Source of the DNA: Gammaproteobacteria bacterium
GTDB lineage: Bacteria; Pseudomonadota; Gammaproteobacteria; JAKDMP01
Length of the DNA: 64,000 nt
NCBI GenBank assembly: GCA_027018875.1
Contig: JALUYA010000014.1
Coordinates: forward strand, 1 to 64,000
Reading direction: 5' to 3'
The translations under genes and the position numbers were made by a program. The notes beneath the pieces were generated by a model. The model did no database searches. It saw only the letters and a list, made by a program, of their open reading frames with translations, and was not told where the DNA came from. Below, in pieces: positions 26,545 through 36,946 of this stretch; the stretch's first letter is position 1; each line of letters starts with the position of its first letter.

Positions 26545-27888
26545 TCAACGCCACCGGGGTGCCGATTTCCATTCCAGTCGGAGCCCGTGGCCAACGGCAC
26601 ACTCCGCCACGGTCAGTCCCATCACTGCAATCAGGTCCGCCCCCGCGTAAACCAGCGGCAAACGATTGCGCATCCAGGGAAACACCCGGGCTTCCTGCAT
26701 AAGCTTTTTCAAGGCTCGATGATGCCGTGAGTTCTGGGGATGAATCCGTTCACCGCCGCAACGAAACCGCAGATTCAGGGAAGATTCAAGCAGCGAAATA
26801 TCCACTTCCCCCGCAGGATCCAATACCAAGCCAACTTGCCCCAGACGACCCAGATCTACACTCGAGTCCAAGGACAAAGGCCGGAATTGATCCGGCAATT
26901 CCGGATAGGAAGCAAAGGCATACAGATAACCCCGATAACGATGCAGCTCGCATCCGGACCACGACATCGCGGCGCGGGGCCCCGGATCGCGCAGTATAAA
27001 GCGGGCTTCCATCTCGTCAAGTTTACGTGCGCTAGGTACCGGCAGGGCCCTCGCTCGCAACCAGTAACGCAGAAGGTTATGCCGCCGGGGCAAGCTGAGT
27101 TGCAGCAAAGCCTCAACCGGCAAACACTCACAATCCACCGTGTTACCTAATCGGTTCAAGTCCTCGACCGCCACCTCCTCGAGCAGAGACCTTGCCTCTC
27201 CCAAGCGCCCGACCGTAGCGGCAAGCCGGCGACCCGGATCGGGCCAAATAGCCTCCAGAACCGGCCACAATTGTTGCCTCAGCCAGTTACGCGGAACCCG
27301 AAGATTCCGGTTGGCGGGATCCTCGATCCACTCAAGCCCAACCCCAAGTGCCCACCGGGTAAGTTGGCGCCGTGACCAGCCCATCAGTGGACGACCCAAC
27401 CAACCGGTACCAAAAACCTTTAGCATCGGCATTGCCGAAAGGCCGTCGAGTCCGGCACCACGCAATGCATGAAGTAAAAAGGTTTCGCCCTGATCATCGG
27501 CGTGATGTGCACTGAGACAACAATCGCCGGGAGCCATAATTCGGGCGAGGGCGTCATATCGCATCGAGCGGGCCCGAGTTTCCCCGGCCCCCGGCCCCAG
27601 GTGCAAGTGCTCGACCCGGCAAGGAACTCCCAGCCTGGCCGCCGCCGCCACTACCAGTTCGGCCCACACCACGGCATTGGGATCTATACCATGATCAAAA
27701 TTCAGTACCGCCACGGGAGCCGGAAGGTCATCCCGTATCCTGGCTATGGCCTCGAGCAACACCATGGAATCAACCCCTCCGCTGGCCAGCACGACATATC
27801 GTGCCGGATGAGGCCAGCCCCTGAGAATTTCACCCAGGGAATATTCATTGAACGAATTGGAGTCGGAGGGATATTTGGGCTCGCTCAT
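26545..27888 (-). CDS. tilS: tRNA(Ile)-lysidine synthetase
   Basis: A 447-aa ATP-pyrophosphatase that converts C34 of the AUA-reading tRNA-Ile anticodon to lysidine. The N-terminal PP-loop SGGVDS is at residues 36-41. The tRNA-binding domain has AHHADDQGETFLLHALRG, and the C-terminal TilS domain has FRCGGERIHPQ, HHRALKKLMQEARVFPW and RNRLPLVYAG. It is the last gene of the large minus-strand cluster, 56 bases after accA. The start has only a weak ribosome site. Confidence 0.95.
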   Translation of the reverse strand: MSEPKYPSDSNSFNEYSLGEILRGWPHPARYVVLASGGVDSMVLLEAIARIRDDLPAPVAVLNFDHGIDPNAVVWAELVVAAAARLGVPCRVEHLHLGPGAGETRARSMRYDALARIMAPGDCCLSAHHADDQGETFLLHALRGAGLDGLSAMPMLKVFGTGWLGRPLMGWSRRQLTRWALGVGLEWIEDPANRNLRVPRNWLRQQLWPVLEAIWPDPGRRLAATVGRLGEARSLLEEVAVEDLNRLGNTVDCECLPVEALLQLSLPRRHNLLRYWLRARALPVPSARKLDEMEARFILRDPGPRAAMSWSGCELHRYRGYLYAFASYPELPDQFRPLSLDSSVDLGRLGQVGLVLDPAGEVDISLLESSLNLRFRCGGERIHPQNSRHHRALKKLMQEARVFPWMRNRLPLVYAGADLIAVMGLTVAECAVGHGLRLEWKSAPRWR

Positions 27889-27944
27889 CTATCCGGAACG
27901 CTTAGGGCTTCAATAACCCGCTCTGGATACCCGAAGCGGGCATA

Positions 27945-28898
27945 TCAACTTTTGAATACGCCATAACCGGCAAGTCGCGACTGCCGCCGCCGAACCAACT
28001 CCTCGGTAGAGAGGCCGTCGAGGCGGTCGATCTGGGTAATCAGGGCGCTTTTAAGAGTAGCCGCCATAACTTCGGGATTGCGATGGGCTCCACCCAGAGG
28101 TTCAGGCAAAACGATATCGATGAGGCCAAGCTTCAGCAATCGTTCCGCCCCCAGGCCCATGGCCTCGGCCGCCTCCTCCGCCTTCTTGGCGTCCTTCCAC
28201 AGAATGGAAGCACAGCCTTCCGGAGAAATCACCGAATAGATACTGTACTCCAGCATTTGCACCCAATCACCGATGCCGATGGCCAGGGCACCACCCGAAC
28301 CTCCTTCTCCTATCACGGTACAGATAATCGGAATAGTCAAGGCACTCATTTCAATCAGATTCCGGGCAATGGCCTCACTCTGTCCACGCTCCTCGGCACC
28401 CACGCCGGGATAGGCTCCCGGTGTGTCAATGAAGGTCAGCAGCGGCAGATGAAAGCGTTCGGCAAGATGCATAAGCCGAAGCGCCTTGCGATAACCTTCC
28501 GGACTTGCCATGCCAAAATTGCGCTGGATCTTCTCCTTGGTATCCCGCCCCTTCTGTTGTCCAATCACCATAACCGCCCGCCCATCCAACCGCCCGATAC
28601 CACCAATCATGGCCGGATCATCCGCATAGGCTCGATCACCATGAAGTTCTTCGAAACCAGTAAACAGATGCTGCACATAGTCGAGAGTGTAGGGCCGCTG
28701 GGGGTGGCGGGCGAGTTGAGCTACCTGCCACTGTGTAAGCGAGGAGAATATCTGCTCGGTCTGATGCCGACTCTTGGCCTGAAGCCGCTCCACCTCCTCA
28801 CCGATATCGAGCGCCGGGTCAGCCACGTGGCGTAACTCTTCAATTTTCGCCTCCAGCTCGGCGATAGGCCGTTCGAAGTCGAGAAAATTCAAATCCAT
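27945..28898 (-). CDS. accA: Acetyl-CoA carboxylase carboxyltransferase subunit alpha
   Basis: A 317-aa subunit that, with AccD, moves CO2 from carboxybiotin to acetyl-CoA for fatty acid synthesis. The N-terminal helix [21 protein letters not shown] is typical. The crotonase-like core shows [48 protein letters not shown] and [13 protein letters not shown]. Its place after dnaE is the standard gammaproteobacterial order. accD is not in the window. Confidence 0.97.
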   Translation of the reverse strand: MDLNFLDFERPIAELEAKIEELRHVADPALDIGEEVERLQAKSRHQTEQIFSSLTQWQVAQLARHPQRPYTLDYVQHLFTGFEELHGDRAYADDPAMIGGIGRLDGRAVMVIGQQKGRDTKEKIQRNFGMASPEGYRKALRLMHLAERFHLPLLTFIDTPGAYPGVGAEERGQSEAIARNLIEMSALTIPIICTVIGEGGSGGALAIGIGDWVQMLEYSIYSVISPEGCASILWKDAKKAEEAAEAMGLGAERLLKLGLIDIVLPEPLGGAHRNPEVMAATLKSALITQIDRLDGLSTEELVRRRQSRLAGYGVFKS

Positions 28899-28935
28899 AA
28901 ATACTCACCATTACACGTTATCATCATACCAGTCG

Positions 28936-31900
28936 TCATGGATGACCGTTTTCATCCCGGCAATAGGTAGCCTCAACCTGCTCAACTCCGCCCAGACGTT
29001 CTAATGCAGCCATCACTTCACGGCGTACCGCGATACGCCACTCTCGCCCCAGGCGGAGACAAGCGCCAGCCCCCCGACCATGGTACCGGATCGCTACGGC
29101 CGCCCTCCCGGAATGAGCCGTAATCACTTCGCGCAATCGGGAGATAAATTTTTCTCTATCCACCCCCTCGGGACGCCATTCAATCCAGACGCAGCTCGCC
29201 TGTCGTTCGGCCAGATCCTCAATGGAGGAGACCTGGTTGGCGGAGACCCGCCAACGATTCGCATAATCGTCATAATTCAAACGTCCATCAACTACGAGAA
29301 TCGTATCCACATTCAAAAAATCACGGAATTTTTCGGCTGTACCCTCAAAAAAAGAGATTTCGATACGCCCACTGGCATCATCGAGTACCGCCACGGTCCG
29401 CCGCCCGATACGTCGTAATTCCATCACCTGGCCGGCCACCCGAAGGGAACGGGAGTTACCGCCTCCTACCGCTTCGGTGCCGTTGCCTTGAATCTCTCCA
29501 ATTCGTTCGATGCCCAGCTGGGGTAATAACGCTGCATACCGATCCATGGGGTGCCCGCTGAGATAGAGGCCCAAAGTTCGCTTTTCGCGCATCAGGCGTT
29601 CTTCGGGTTCCCATTCGGGTAGGGGGGCTCGACCCTGCGACACCCGGGTAAGAGTAGCCGCACCGAACAAATCCTCCTGCCCGACCGCTACCGCATGTTG
29701 TACCTGCCCCGCCCCCGCAAGGGCCCGCGGCAAATCGTTCAGCATGGTTGCCCGGTTCGTATCCAGGCCATCCAGTGCCCCAGCCTCAATCAGGGCTTCG
29801 AATCCGCGTCGATTGAGACTGGACATATCGGATCGGGCGGCAAAGTCATCCAGATCAGTAAATTCCCCCCCCTTGAGCCGCTTGGCTACCAAGGACTCCA
29901 CCGCCGCCCGTCCCAGGCCCTTGATTGCACCCAGACCATAACGGATTACCCCGCCCTCCTCGACGCTGAATGCATAGCAGGAATGGTTGACATGGGGTGT
30001 GCGGATTTCAAGCCCCATCCGGCGGCACTCGTCAATCAAATGCACGATCTTATCGGTATGATCCAGGTCGGCTGAAAGCACGGCCGCCATGTAGGCGGCC
30101 GGGTAATGAGCCTTGAGCCAGGCCGTCTGGTATGCCAGCAGGGCATAGGCCACCGAATGGGATTTGTTAAACCCATAGCCGGCAAATTTTTCCATCAGAT
30201 CAAAGATACGAGCCGCCTGTTTTGTGTCTACATTTTGCCGCCGCGTTCCCTCCATGAAAATCACGCGTTGGCGCGCCATCTCCTCGGCTTTTTTCTTCCC
30301 CATGGCCCGGCGTAAAAGATCGGCACCTCCCAGGGTGTACCCCGCCAATACACGGGCAATCTGCATGACCTGCTCCTGGTAAAGGATCACGCCATAAGTC
30401 GGTTTGAGAATCGGCTCCAAATCCGGATGCGGGTAGATGACCTCGGCCGTGCCATGCTTGCGGGCGATAAAGTCATCGACCATCCCGGACTGCAACGGTC
30501 CGGGCCGAAACAGTGCAACCAGGGCCACAATATCTTCAAAACAATCCGGCTGCAGTCGGCCAATCAACTCCTTCATCCCCCGGGATTCCAGTTGAAACAC
30601 GGCCGTTGTTTTGCACGCCTTGAGCAAATCGAAGGTTTTCGGGTCATCGAGCGGAATATCGCCCAACACCAAGGCGGGCTGGGATGAATCACGCATCGAA
30701 TTGATGGTCTCGACTGCTTTGTCCAAAATCGTAAGCGTACGCAGACCAAGAAAATCGAATTTAACCAACCCGATAGCCTCGACATCATTCTTGTCGAGCT
30801 GAGTCACCGGGCTGGCGCCATTGGCCTCGGCAAACAGTGGGGTGTATTCGGTCAGTGGCCCCGGAGCAATTACCACCCCGCCCGCATGCTTACCCGCATT
30901 CCGTGACAGGCCTTCCAGTTTTCGAGCCAGATCGATCAGGCTGCGAACATCCTCCTCGGCATCATAGCGTGCCCGTAATTCAACGGATTGCTCGAGCGCT
31001 CGATCGAGAGTCATCCCGAGTTCAAAGGGAACCAGCTTGGCTATTTTGTCAACAAACCCATAGGGATGCCCCAGCACTCTGCCGACATCCCGGACCACGG
31101 CGCGGGCGGCCATGGTACCGTAGGTGATGATTTGTGCCACCTGGTTACGGCCATAGCGTTCGGCCACATAGTCGATGACCCGATCGCGGCGCTCCATACA
31201 GAAATCGATATCGAAATCGGGCATCGAAACCCGCTCGGGATTGAGAAAACGTTCAAAAATAAGGTCGTATGCCAAGGGATCCAGATCGGTAATCCCCAGC
31301 GCATAGGCGACCAATGACCCCGCGCCGGATCCTCTACCCGGGCCCACCGGAATATTCTGCGATCGAGCCCAGGCGATAAAATCAGCAACAATCAAAAAAT
31401 AGCCAGCGAACCCCATTTGTAAAATAACGTCGAGTTCTTGCTCGATCCGTTGGTGATAGGCTTGTTCGGGTGCCACAAATTTAAAGGCAGGCGCCTGCAG
31501 ACGCCGCCGCAGACCGAGCTCCACCTCCCGCTTGAGGTAACTGTCCTCCGTCTCACCGGCCGGAACCGGAAAGCTGGGCAATACCGTCCGCCCCAGCGAC
31601 AGCTCCAGCGTCGCCCGCTCGGCCACTGCAGCGGTTGCTTCGAGAACCTCGGGGATATCGGCAAACCGTTCACGCATCTCGGCGTAACTTTTAAGATACT
31701 GATCAGGACTGTAAAAACGCGCCCGGGTCGGGTCATTCAGTCGATAACCCTGATGGATGGCTACCCGGGCCTCATGCGCTTCATAGTCTTCGGGGGCAAG
31801 AAAACGTACATCATTGGTTGCCACCGCTGCTACATCCGCGGCGACCGCAAGCTCCAGGGCGGCCTGGTTGAAAGCCTCTTCACCCGCTCGATTCGTCCGG

Positions 31901-32403
31901 GTCAGTTCCAGGTAAACACCGTGAGGAAACCAGGATTTCAAGCGCTTCAAGCAATCACTTGCCCGCTCGGGATGCCCCGCGGCAAATGCCTTTCCAACCG
32001 GGCTTTCCCGCCCGGAGAGCGCAATTAACTCGGGTGTCCCAGCGTCGATCCAGGTGGAATCGACCACCGGCCTTCCCGCCCGCTGTCCCTCACGGTAACT
32101 GCGGGTCAACAGGTCACACAAGGCCCTATACCCACGTTGACCACAAACCAATACCGTTACCAGACCGGGAACCGACTCACCGGGCAATGCGATACTCAAA
32201 TCGGCGCCGATTATCGGCTTGATCCCCGCGGCCTCGGCAGCCCGGTAAAATTTCACCAGGGCAAACAAATTACCGGCATCGGTCACCGCCACGGCCGGCA
32301 TACTGAGTTCAACACAGCGCTGCATCAGCCGGGTAATGCGAATCACACTATCAACCAGCGAATACTCGGTATGCAAATGCAGATGAACAAAAGGCTGGTT
32401 CAT
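28936..32403 (-). CDS. dnaE: DNA polymerase III subunit alpha
   Basis: The 1155-aa replicative polymerase. The N-terminal PHP domain starts with FVHLHLHTEYSL. The palm holds GPGRGSGAGSLVAYALGI and the catalytic Asp pair in MPDFDIDFCMERR. YGFNKSHSVAYALLAYQTAWLK, a helix-hairpin-helix region and a C-terminal OB fold (VAGQVMELRRIGRRTVAVLDD) follow in the usual order. Length matches DnaE1, not DnaE2. The ATG overlaps the rnhB stop as ATGA. Confidence 0.98.
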   Translation of the reverse strand: MNQPFVHLHLHTEYSLVDSVIRITRLMQRCVELSMPAVAVTDAGNLFALVKFYRAAEAAGIKPIIGADLSIALPGESVPGLVTVLVCGQRGYRALCDLLTRSYREGQRAGRPVVDSTWIDAGTPELIALSGRESPVGKAFAAGHPERASDCLKRLKSWFPHGVYLELTRTNRAGEEAFNQAALELAVAADVAAVATNDVRFLAPEDYEAHEARVAIHQGYRLNDPTRARFYSPDQYLKSYAEMRERFADIPEVLEATAAVAERATLELSLGRTVLPSFPVPAGETEDSYLKREVELGLRRRLQAPAFKFVAPEQAYHQRIEQELDVILQMGFAGYFLIVADFIAWARSQNIPVGPGRGSGAGSLVAYALGITDLDPLAYDLIFERFLNPERVSMPDFDIDFCMERRDRVIDYVAERYGRNQVAQIITYGTMAARAVVRDVGRVLGHPYGFVDKIAKLVPFELGMTLDRALEQSVELRARYDAEEDVRSLIDLARKLEGLSRNAGKHAGGVVIAPGPLTEYTPLFAEANGASPVTQLDKNDVEAIGLVKFDFLGLRTLTILDKAVETINSMRDSSQPALVLGDIPLDDPKTFDLLKACKTTAVFQLESRGMKELIGRLQPDCFEDIVALVALFRPGPLQSGMVDDFIARKHGTAEVIYPHPDLEPILKPTYGVILYQEQVMQIARVLAGYTLGGADLLRRAMGKKKAEEMARQRVIFMEGTRRQNVDTKQAARIFDLMEKFAGYGFNKSHSVAYALLAYQTAWLKAHYPAAYMAAVLSADLDHTDKIVHLIDECRRMGLEIRTPHVNHSCYAFSVEEGGVIRYGLGAIKGLGRAAVESLVAKRLKGGEFTDLDDFAARSDMSSLNRRGFEALIEAGALDGLDTNRATMLNDLPRALAGAGQVQHAVAVGQEDLFGAATLTRVSQGRAPLPEWEPEERLMREKRTLGLYLSGHPMDRYAALLPQLGIERIGEIQGNGTEAVGGGNSRSLRVAGQVMELRRIGRRTVAVLDDASGRIEISFFEGTAEKFRDFLNVDTILVVDGRLNYDDYANRWRVSANQVSSIEDLAERQASCVWIEWRPEGVDREKFISRLREVITAHSGRAAVAIRYHGRGAGACLRLGREWRIAVRREVMAALERLGGVEQVEATYCRDENGHP

Positions 32404-32969
32404 GTCAACCGATCCATGGCCCGCCTGACCGGAGCGAAACTGCGGCGATGTTCCGGGCAGGGACCATGGCGCATCAATGCATCTATATGCCTGCGTGTGG
32501 GGTAGCCCTTGTGGCGGGCGAATCCATAGGCCGGAAAGCGCCCGTCCAACTCGACCATTAATTCATCCCGTGCGACCTTGGCCAAAATAGAGGCCGCACT
32601 GATTGCAGGGACGGTTTGGTCTCCTCGCACCACCGCCTGACAGGGCAGCGACACATCGGGAACCTGGCGGCCATCGATCAACGCGGCCTCGGCAAGTGAT
32701 CCCAAACCATCAAGAGCCCGGGACATTGCCAGCAGAGTTGCGGCAAGGATGCCGAGTTGGTCGATTTCCCTGGCCGACGCCGAAGCGATGGCACAACCGA
32801 CTGCCTGCGCCCGAATTTGGGGAAAGAGCCGCCGGCGACGGTCGGGACTCAAACGTTTCGAATCATCGAGAGGCAATCCACAGCCCGGTGCAAGCACTAC
32901 TGCGGCGGCATAAACCGGCCCGGCCAGCGGTCCCCGCCCCGCCTCATCCACGCCGGCGACTCTACTCAT
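32400..32969 (-). CDS. rnhB: Ribonuclease HII
   Basis: A 189-aa enzyme that removes ribonucleotides and RNA primers from DNA. The first acidic metal ligands are in AGVDEAGRGPLAG, another is in ALIDGRQ, and ISAASILAKVARDELM plus GFARHKGYPTRRH complete the signature. GGAAGG lies ahead of the ATG at 32969. It sits 15 bases after lpxB. Confidence 0.96.
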   Translation of the reverse strand: MSRVAGVDEAGRGPLAGPVYAAAVVLAPGCGLPLDDSKRLSPDRRRRLFPQIRAQAVGCAIASASAREIDQLGILAATLLAMSRALDGLGSLAEAALIDGRQVPDVSLPCQAVVRGDQTVPAISAASILAKVARDELMVELDGRFPAYGFARHKGYPTRRHIDALMRHGPCPEHRRSFAPVRRAMDRLT

Positions 32970-32984
32970 GTGTGCCCTTCCAAA

Positions 32985-34139
32985 TCAATGATCCACGATA
33001 TCCAATACCGCGCTGGCCGCGGCATCCGCGGCTCCGGTTCCGATCCGCAAGTGCGCGGACTTGAAGGCGGAGAGCTGTTCATTACGGGCCTCTTCACTTG
33101 CCAATAGATTCAGTAATGCGGTACTGATTTTAGCAATGCTCGCCTCTTCCTGAACCAGTTCCGGTACCACTCCGCGACCGATGATCAGATTAGGCAAGGC
33201 AAAGTATGGGCTATGAACGAGTCGAAAACTTCGGAGAATCCATGCCGTTACCGGCGCCAGCCGGTAGGCCATAACCATCGGCCGCCCCAAAAGCTGCACC
33301 TCCAACGTCGCCGTCCCCGATGCCACCAGAACCACATCGGCCGCCGCCACCGCCCGCTGCGTCTGCCCGGTGACCACCGACAGCGGCAAGCCCGGGGAAG
33401 CTTGGAGCAGAGAGGTCAACTTCTCAGCCAAGGGTTTAGAGGCTGCAGGCACCACAAAGTACACCGGATTACCGGAACGGACAAGTTCGGCGGCCACGGA
33501 GTAAAACAGTGGTCCCAAGCGGTTGATCTCGCCGATCCGGGAACCGGGCATCAGGGTAACAATCGAATCACCCCGAGGAAGATTTAGATTCTTTCGGGCA
33601 ATCTCACGCGATTCGGAAACAATCTCATCCGCGAGTGGGTGACCGACATACACCGCCTGTATGGATTGATCCGCGTAATATTCAGGCTCGAAGGGAAACA
33701 GGCACAATACGGCCTCTGCGGCCCGAGCCACGGCCTTGGCGCGCCCCGGACGCCAGGCCCATACAGAAGGGCTGACATAGTGCATGGTCCGCAAGCCCGC
33801 CCGCCTGAGACGCCGCTCGAGCCCGAGATTGAAATCCGGGGAATCAATACCCAAAACCAGATCGGGGCCTTCACGAAGGATATCCCGCTCCAGGCACCGG
33901 GAAAACCTCCACAGCCGCGGCAACTGAGTCGCCACCTCCGCAAGCCCGACCACCGAAAGGGTTTCAATTGAATCCAGGCTGCGACAGCCGGCAGTCCGCA
34001 TGGACTCTCCGGTCACACCGAAAGTATCGAGTTGCTCGACCTGCCGATGAAGAGCCCGGATTAGCGCCCCCCCCAAGTGATCGCCCGAGGTTTCACCCGC
34101 CACCACGGCAAGCTTCAACTTTTTGCGACGCAGGCTCAT
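32985..34139 (-). CDS. lpxB: Lipid-A-disaccharide synthase
   Basis: A 384-aa glycosyltransferase (GT19) at the inner-membrane face. It joins UDP-2,3-diacylglucosamine to lipid X to form the lipid A disaccharide. AGETSGDHLGGALIRAL at the N-terminus, GIDSPDFN, YVSPSVWAWRPGR, LMPGSRIGEI and ASGTATLEVQLLGRPMVMAY are family signatures. It is 27 bases after lpxA. lpxC, lpxH and lpxK lie outside the window. Confidence 0.96.
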   Translation of the reverse strand: MSLRRKKLKLAVVAGETSGDHLGGALIRALHRQVEQLDTFGVTGESMRTAGCRSLDSIETLSVVGLAEVATQLPRLWRFSRCLERDILREGPDLVLGIDSPDFNLGLERRLRRAGLRTMHYVSPSVWAWRPGRAKAVARAAEAVLCLFPFEPEYYADQSIQAVYVGHPLADEIVSESREIARKNLNLPRGDSIVTLMPGSRIGEINRLGPLFYSVAAELVRSGNPVYFVVPAASKPLAEKLTSLLQASPGLPLSVVTGQTQRAVAAADVVLVASGTATLEVQLLGRPMVMAYRLAPVTAWILRSFRLVHSPYFALPNLIIGRGVVPELVQEEASIAKISTALLNLLASEEARNEQLSAFKSAHLRIGTGAADAAASAVLDIVDH

Positions 34140-34166
34140 TTTGGGCTCGTCCCAGAGTATGTTAAG

Positions 34167-34934
34167 TCAACGGATAATACTGCGGGCGTTACTCTCAATA
34201 AAACGATAAAACAGATCGATATCATCGTTCTCACGGGCCATCTCGGCCAGGAGTTCCCGGGCTTCTTCCAATCGCAGGCCTTGGCGATACAGCACCCGGT
34301 AGGCCCGCATGAGAGCAGTGCGCCGTTCAGCATTGAAACCACGCCGACGCAAACCCTCGGAATTAATTCCATGCGGTCGCGCATCCTGGCCAACCAGCAC
34401 ATAGGGAGGAATATCTCGTGTCACATGAGCACTATGCTGCAAAAAAGCATGTACACCAATTCTACAAAACTGATGTACTCCGCTGAAGCCCCCCATAATG
34501 ACAAAATCACTCACGTGTACATGGCCCCCCAGGGTCGCCTGGTTGGCCATAATGATATCGCTGCCCAGTATGCAATCGTGAGCGATATGGACATAGGCCA
34601 TAATCCAGTTACGATCACCGATTCGGGTCACTCCCTCATCCTGCACGGTTCCCCGATTGATAGTTACGCATTCCCTGATGGTATTGTCATCGCCGATCTC
34701 GAGCCGGGTCCGTTCACCCTGGTATTTCTTATCCTGAGGGATATCACCAATCGAGGCAAATTGGAAAATACGGTTGTTACGCCCGATCCGGGTGGGACCG
34801 TAAATAACTACATGTGGACCGATACAACTACCTGCACCAATTTGAACTTCGGGTCCAATGATGCTGTAGGGACCGATGCTAACCCCCTCATCGACCCGTG
34901 CCGAGGGATCAACCACGGCACGCGGGTCAATCAT
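34167..34934 (-). CDS. lpxA: Acyl-ACP--UDP-N-acetylglucosamine O-acyltransferase
   Basis: A 255-aa left-handed beta-helix enzyme for the first step of lipid A synthesis. Hexapeptide repeats run from [21 protein letters not shown] onward. The catalytic His region reads [14 protein letters not shown], followed by [22 protein letters not shown] helical C-terminal domain follows. I chose the ATG at 34934, which overlaps the fabZ 3' end by eight bases. The frame continues 75 bases upstream inside fabZ without homologous sequence. Confidence 0.96.
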   Translation of the reverse strand: MIDPRAVVDPSARVDEGVSIGPYSIIGPEVQIGAGSCIGPHVVIYGPTRIGRNNRIFQFASIGDIPQDKKYQGERTRLEIGDDNTIRECVTINRGTVQDEGVTRIGDRNWIMAYVHIAHDCILGSDIIMANQATLGGHVHVSDFVIMGGFSGVHQFCRIGVHAFLQHSAHVTRDIPPYVLVGQDARPHGINSEGLRRRGFNAERRTALMRAYRVLYRQGLRLEEARELLAEMARENDDIDLFYRFIESNARSIIR

Positions 34935-35385
34935 CCGCAAACTTCCTGGGAGCACACCGCAACTCGGCACTGGCCACCACCCGACCGTCCACCTCGGCCC
35001 GGGTGTCAAAAATACCTACTCCACGGATAGTCCGGCGCAAATCCGCTTTCAGGATTAACTGATCTCCAGGTTCAACGGGATGGCGAAAACGCACCTTGTC
35101 GATCCCGGCCAAGTAATACAACACATTTTCTGGGGGTAATCCATCGCTGCGAAATGCCAGTACCGCCGTTGCCTGCGCCAATGCTTCGATAATCAGTACG
35201 CCGGGCATCACCGGTCGCTGTGGAAAATGTCCCATGAAATAGGGTTCGTTAATACTCACATTCTTAATTGCAACAATATGCTTCCCCAGTTCACACTCGC
35301 GCACCCGGTCGACCAAAAGAAACGGGTAACGGTGTGGAATATACTTGAGAATATCGTATATATTTATTCCCTGAAGGTCATTCAT
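34927..35385 (-). CDS. fabZ: 3-hydroxyacyl-ACP dehydratase FabZ
   Basis: A 152-aa hotdog enzyme that dehydrates 3-hydroxyacyl-ACP in fatty acid elongation. It competes with LpxA and LpxD for the same substrates, whose genes flank it. [12 protein letters not shown] at the N-terminus and the active-site segment [20 protein letters not shown] are present. Its ATG overlaps the lpxD stop as ATGA. Tight coupling of fabZ with lpxD and lpxA fits the known need to balance phospholipid and lipid A. Confidence 0.96.
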   Translation of the reverse strand: MNDLQGINIYDILKYIPHRYPFLLVDRVRECELGKHIVAIKNVSINEPYFMGHFPQRPVMPGVLIIEALAQATAVLAFRSDGLPPENVLYYLAGIDKVRFRHPVEPGDQLILKADLRRTIRGVGIFDTRAEVDGRVVASAELRCAPRKFADD

Positions 35386-36425
35386 AAGTCCCTATCTCCA
35401 TCATGTTGCTCCAGTTTACGCAAGCGGCGAGCCAATTGTTCCAGCCTACGAAAACGGGCACTGTTACGGCGCCAACGCGCACTGTCATCCATTGGCAAGG
35501 CTCCCGAATATTGTCCGGGCCGGTGTATCGAATGATTGACCAGTGTCTTGCCGGTAATTACGGTGCCATCGGCTATTGTGAGATGTCCGGCAATACCAAC
35601 CTGCCCCCCAATCAGGCAATTCCTCCCCACTGTACTACTGCCCGAAATTCCGGTGCACCCGGCGATGGCCGTATGGGCTCCTATACATACGTTATGCCCG
35701 ATCTGGATCAGGTTATCGAGCTTGACATCATCTTCAATCACCGTGTTGCCAATGGCCCCTCGATCGATCGTGGTGTTTGCCCCTACATCTACGCGATTTC
35801 CGATTATCACGCTACCCAGCTGCGGTACACGTTCCCAGTTAGAGCCATTCCACGCCAGACCAAAACCATCTGCGCCAATGACGGCCCCAGGATGCAGAAT
35901 GCAGTCTTCGCCGATAGTGGCCTCGGCAATCACCGTCACCCCGGCATTCAGCCGGGTGCCTCGCCCGATTCTGACCCGTTCACCGATGATACAGCCGGGT
36001 CCGATGTAAACGGATTCCCCCACCTTCGTACCCGCACCCAGAACGGCTCCAACGCTAATATATGCGGAAGGATCTATCTCCGCCTGGGATGAAACAGTGG
36101 CTTGGGGATGACATCCCGAGCCGATGGGATGGGGGGGGCAAATCAGGAGGGCGGCGCGGGCGTAGTACAGATAGGGATTGCTGGTCACTATGCAGGGAAC
36201 CGGGCAGGCCTCGGCATCGGCCGCCGCGAGAATCACACATCCCGCACGAGTGTTTGCAAGCAAGTGACGATAGTGAGGATTAGAAAGAAAACTCAGTGCA
36301 TCCGGTCGGGCTTCACCCAGCGTGCCCACCCGGGTAACTCGGTGTTCTGAATCCTTCGCATCGCCCCGCAGTGTACCTCCCAGTCGATCGACAAGTTCTC
36401 GCAGGCTGATACCCGTTTCGGCCAA
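35382..36425 (-). CDS. lpxD: UDP-3-O-(3-hydroxyacyl)glucosamine N-acyltransferase
   Basis: A 347-aa beta-helix acyltransferase for the third step of lipid A synthesis. An N-terminal uridine-binding domain ([29 protein letters not shown]) leads into many hexapeptide repeats. The catalytic region [11 protein letters not shown] and [12 protein letters not shown] are visible. A basic C-terminal helix ([23 protein letters not shown]) probably makes the trimer coiled part. It starts two bases after skp. Confidence 0.96.
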   Translation of the reverse strand: MAETGISLRELVDRLGGTLRGDAKDSEHRVTRVGTLGEARPDALSFLSNPHYRHLLANTRAGCVILAAADAEACPVPCIVTSNPYLYYARAALLICPPHPIGSGCHPQATVSSQAEIDPSAYISVGAVLGAGTKVGESVYIGPGCIIGERVRIGRGTRLNAGVTVIAEATIGEDCILHPGAVIGADGFGLAWNGSNWERVPQLGSVIIGNRVDVGANTTIDRGAIGNTVIEDDVKLDNLIQIGHNVCIGAHTAIAGCTGISGSSTVGRNCLIGGQVGIAGHLTIADGTVITGKTLVNHSIHRPGQYSGALPMDDSARWRRNSARFRRLEQLARRLRKLEQHDGDRDL

Positions 36426-36427
36426 GG

Positions 36428-36946
36428 CTACTTCTTACCCTCCGTCTGAGCTTTTCGATAAACCGCACGGATCTGTTGCAGGATCGCATCGGTAATATCA
36501 ATCCGCGGCGCGGCATATAACACCCCCCCTCGGATTACTATAATTTCGTCGTGTTGTTCAGCATAAACCTTTATGACCCGGCGTACAAGTTCGGCAAAAT
36601 TAGTACTTAATTGCCGGGTTCTCAAGGAGAGCGAGATATTATAATCCCGCTCGAGCTTGCGCAGCGAGCGTACCGTGTTATTCAGTTTCTCAATTCGGCT
36701 TGCCCGTTCGTAAGGATTAGCTCCCGGGCCCATTTCCGCAAGCTTCTTCCTTTGCGTTTCCAGCTGTTTTCTCAGCGCGACAAGGCGATTACGCTCCGGC
36801 ACAAATTGCTTATCAAGCAACTCGCGTGAGGCCTTGATCTGGGGGGCGTTTTGCATTATTTTCGCGTAATTAATATAGCCTATTGTCGCCGCCTGTACCG
36901 GGACGACAATCATACCGAGCAGCCCCAGCAGAATCAACCGGAGCAT
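36428..36946 (-). CDS. skp: Periplasmic chaperone Skp (OmpH family)
   Basis: A 172-aa chaperone that holds unfolded outer-membrane proteins on their way to BamA. A signal peptide (MLRLILLGLLGMIVVPVQA) is followed by the family start TIGYINYAKIM. A long charged helical hairpin rich in Lys, Arg and Glu forms the tentacles, and IDITDAILQQIRAVY forms the C-terminal strand and helix. The mature protein is basic, as in known Skp. Its start overlaps the bamA stop by one base. Confidence 0.9.
   Translation of the reverse strand: MLRLILLGLLGMIVVPVQAATIGYINYAKIMQNAPQIKASRELLDKQFVPERNRLVALRKQLETQRKKLAEMGPGANPYERASRIEKLNNTVRSLRKLERDYNISLSLRTRQLSTNFAELVRRVIKVYAEQHDEIIVIRGGVLYAAPRIDITDAILQQIRAVYRKAQTEGKK

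Noticed and set aside
34077-35030. 317-aa plus-strand frame opposite lpxA
   Set aside because: Mirror of the hexapeptide-repeat coding sequence; no start signal and no family match.
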